NCBI GenBank assembly: GCA_017396725.1 | Contig: JAFQLA010000184.1 | Coordinates: 1 to 6,372 of the forward strand | Direction: 5' to 3' | DNA: 6,372 bases | Origin: Oscillospiraceae bacterium | Lineage (GTDB): Bacteria > Bacillota_A > Clostridia > Oscillospirales > Oscillospiraceae | Shown here: piece by piece, positions 5,509 to 6,372 of the stretch | Numbering within the stretch: the first letter of the stretch is position 1 | Layout: every line of letters starts with the position of its first letter | Position numbers and translations under genes: made by a program | The notes under the pieces: model-generated | Told to the model about the DNA's origin: nothing | Databases searched by the model: none | What the model saw: only the letters and a program-made list of their open reading frames with translations

Positions 5509-5526
5509 TTGTTAAGGCCTTGACAA
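5509..5526. promoter_or_regulatory. Rex-like operator, site 1
   Basis: TTGTTAAGGCCTTGACAA matches the clostridial Rex consensus TTGTTAA-N4-TTAACAA at 13 of 14 defined positions and pairs with itself at 8 of 9 positions. Rex is the NADH/NAD+-sensing repressor of fermentation and hydrogenase genes in Gram-positive anaerobes. The position, just before genes for an NAD-linked redox complex, fits. Binding is predicted, not shown. Confidence 0.72.
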
Positions 5527-5538
5527 TCCTCAACAATT

Positions 5539-5556
5539 TTGTTAATTTTTTGACAG
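5539..5556. promoter_or_regulatory. Rex-like operator, site 2
   Basis: TTGTTAATTTTTTGACAG matches the same consensus at 12 of 14 defined positions and starts exactly 30 bases after site 1. It covers the predicted -35 box and most of the spacer of the nuoE promoter, so an occupied site would block polymerase. An extra TTGTTAA half-site lies at 5557-5563. Confidence 0.62.
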
Positions 5557-5566
5557 TTGTTAAAAT
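5539..5566 (+). promoter_or_regulatory. nuoE-nuoF operon promoter
   Basis: TTGTTA (5539-5544) and TAAAAT (5561-5566) are spaced by 16 bases, with TG at 5558-5559 giving an extended -10. Transcription would start near 5573, leaving a leader of about 42 bases. An alternative -35, TTGACA at 5520-5525 inside Rex-like site 1, has a poorer matching -10 (TAATTT, 5543-5548). Confidence 0.6.
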
Positions 5567-5614
5567 CGTTTTCTGCGCCTGTCGCTTTGAAAATGAAATA
5601 TGAGGAGACGGAAT

Positions 5615-6094
5615 ATGAAAGATAACCTCGCCCGTGTTGCTCAGATCGTTGAAGCGCACGATTCTTCCAAGAGCAATCTGATCGCTATTTTGCAGGATAT
5701 TCAGGCCGAATGCGGCTACCTCAGTGAGACGGCCATGACCGTGGTTGCCGATATGCTGGGCGTCAGCACCGCAAAGGTGTACAGTGTTGCCACCTTCTAT
5801 GAGAACTTCTCTCTGGAACCCAAGGGCAAGCATATCATCAAGGTCTGTGCAGGCACGGCGTGCCATGTCCGCAAGTCCGGCCCGATTTACGATGCCATTT
5901 ATGACTATCTTTGCCTCTCCGGCAAGAAAAAAACCTCGGCAGACGGTATGTTTACGCTGGAGACCGTGGCATGTCTCGGCGCCTGCGGCCTTGCGCCCGT
6001 TATGACCATTGACGGTGAGGTTCACGCCAAGATGACGCCTGAGGCGGCTCTTGCACTTTTGGAAGAGATCAGAAAGGGGGAAGCTGAAGCATGA
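5615..6094 (+). CDS. nuoE: NuoE-like [2Fe-2S] subunit of an NAD(P)-linked oxidoreductase/hydrogenase
   Basis: The 159-residue protein has the length of NuoE/HymA/HndA/HydC proteins, which carry one [2Fe-2S] cluster on a thioredoxin-like fold and work beside a NuoF-type NADH-binding flavoprotein. A helical N-terminal half contains LIAILQDIQAECGYLS (22-37) and VYSVATFYENFSLEPKG (55-71), both family hallmarks. The four cluster ligands are C78 and C83 (CAGTAC) and C120 and C124 (CLGAC), with the canonical C-x4-C and C-x3-C spacing. The ATG at 5615 is chosen over the one at 5600 because GAGGAG (5602-5607) lies seven bases upstream; the earlier ATG overlaps that site and adds an unlikely MRRRN. The next gene overlaps by 4 bases. 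In an anaerobe the complex is more likely an electron-bifurcating hydrogenase or formate dehydrogenase module than respiratory complex I, but the deciding subunit lies outside the window. Rex-like sites upstream suggest redox control. Confidence 0.93.
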   Translation: MKDNLARVAQIVEAHDSSKSNLIAILQDIQAECGYLSETAMTVVADMLGVSTAKVYSVATFYENFSLEPKGKHIIKVCAGTACHVRKSGPIYDAIYDYLCLSGKKKTSADGMFTLETVACLGACGLAPVMTIDGEVHAKMTPEAALALLEEIRKGEAEA

Positions 6095-6372
6095 AAAAAG
6101 TAAAGATGACACGCGACGGCTTCCATGTCTATCAGGCTAAGGCCCGCAACGCTCTTATGCAGAGCGCGCAGGTGCCCTCCGTCCTCATCTGCGCAGGTAC
6201 CGGCTGCATTGCCGGCGGCGCTATGAAGATCTATGACAATTTTAAGGAAGAGTGCGCCAAGCGCGGCCTTGAAGTATATATCGGCCTTAAGCACGACAGC
6301 GACGAGGAAAAGAGCCTGCACATGAAGATGAGCGGCTGCCACGGCTTCTGCGAAATGGGCCCTCTGGTGCAT
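6091..6372 (+). CDS. nuoF: NuoF-like NADH-binding flavoprotein, N-terminal fragment (3' end outside window)
   Basis: The first 94 codons are present and the frame runs off the window edge. They form an N-terminal thioredoxin-like [2Fe-2S] domain with C34 and C39 (CAGTGC) and C83 and C87 (CHGFC). That extra domain, before the FMN/NADH-binding core, is found in the NuoF-like subunits of electron-bifurcating hydrogenases (HydB/HndC type) and related formate dehydrogenase subunits, and is absent from the shorter complex I NuoF; this guides the call. The FMN, NADH and [4Fe-4S] motifs are expected downstream and not seen. ATG overlaps the preceding TGA (ATGA), and AAAGGGGG (6073-6080) lies ten bases upstream, so translation is coupled to nuoE. 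If the bifurcating type is right, the names hydB or hndC would suit better. Confidence 0.88.
   Translation, partial: MKKVKMTRDGFHVYQAKARNALMQSAQVPSVLICAGTGCIAGGAMKIYDNFKEECAKRGLEVYIGLKHDSDEEKSLHMKMSGCHGFCEMGPLVH

Noticed and set aside
5393..6112. 239-codon minus-strand frame covering the nuoE region
   Set aside because: It is antisense to nuoE with its four cluster cysteines, and crosses the promoter and Rex-like sites. No start signal supports it.

Overview
The window reads as chromosomal DNA of an anaerobic, moderately GC-rich member of the Bacillota, most likely a gut-type Clostridia. The reasons are strong AAGGAG/GAGGAG ribosome binding sites, compact intrinsic terminators, a NuoE/NuoF-type redox pair preceded by Rex-like sites of the clostridial form, and an Arc-type small repressor of a kind common in that group. 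Genus cannot be fixed from the sequence. There are no rRNA or tRNA genes, CRISPR arrays or recognisable insertion sequences.

Layout. (1) 1-898, plus strand: the 3' end of a UbiD-family decarboxylase followed 4 bases later by its partner, the UbiX-type flavin prenyltransferase. A strong hairpin terminator follows. (2) 953-1387: a small divergent unit with a 57-residue ribbon-helix-helix (Arc-type) protein on the minus strand and a 49-residue acidic, probably helical protein on the plus strand. They are separated by 111 bases carrying a 19-base palindrome and repeated TAATTCC half-sites. (3) 1454-2413, plus: a D-2-hydroxyacid dehydrogenase of the glycerate dehydrogenase/hydroxypyruvate reductase type with its own promoter, ending in a 14-bp terminator shared with the converging operon. 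(4) 2465-5285, minus: a trkA-trkH operon for potassium uptake, with a near-consensus promoter bracketed by perfect 10-bp inverted repeats. (5) 5286-5614: a regulatory intergenic region with the trkA promoter on one side and, on the other, two Rex-like sites over the promoter of the next operon. (6) 5615-6372, plus: a NuoE-like [2Fe-2S] protein overlapping by 4 bases the start of a NuoF-like flavoprotein cut by the window edge.

How the genes work together. UbiX supplies prenyl-FMN to UbiD. TrkA is the cytoplasmic nucleotide-sensing gate of the TrkH channel. NuoE and NuoF would pass electrons between NAD(H) and an iron-sulfur partner, probably an electron-bifurcating hydrogenase or a formate dehydrogenase lying beyond the window. 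The Rex-like sites would tie their expression to the NADH/NAD+ ratio. The least explained parts are the two small genes and their palindrome, and the inverted-repeat operator at trkA. Both are inferred from sequence pattern only.
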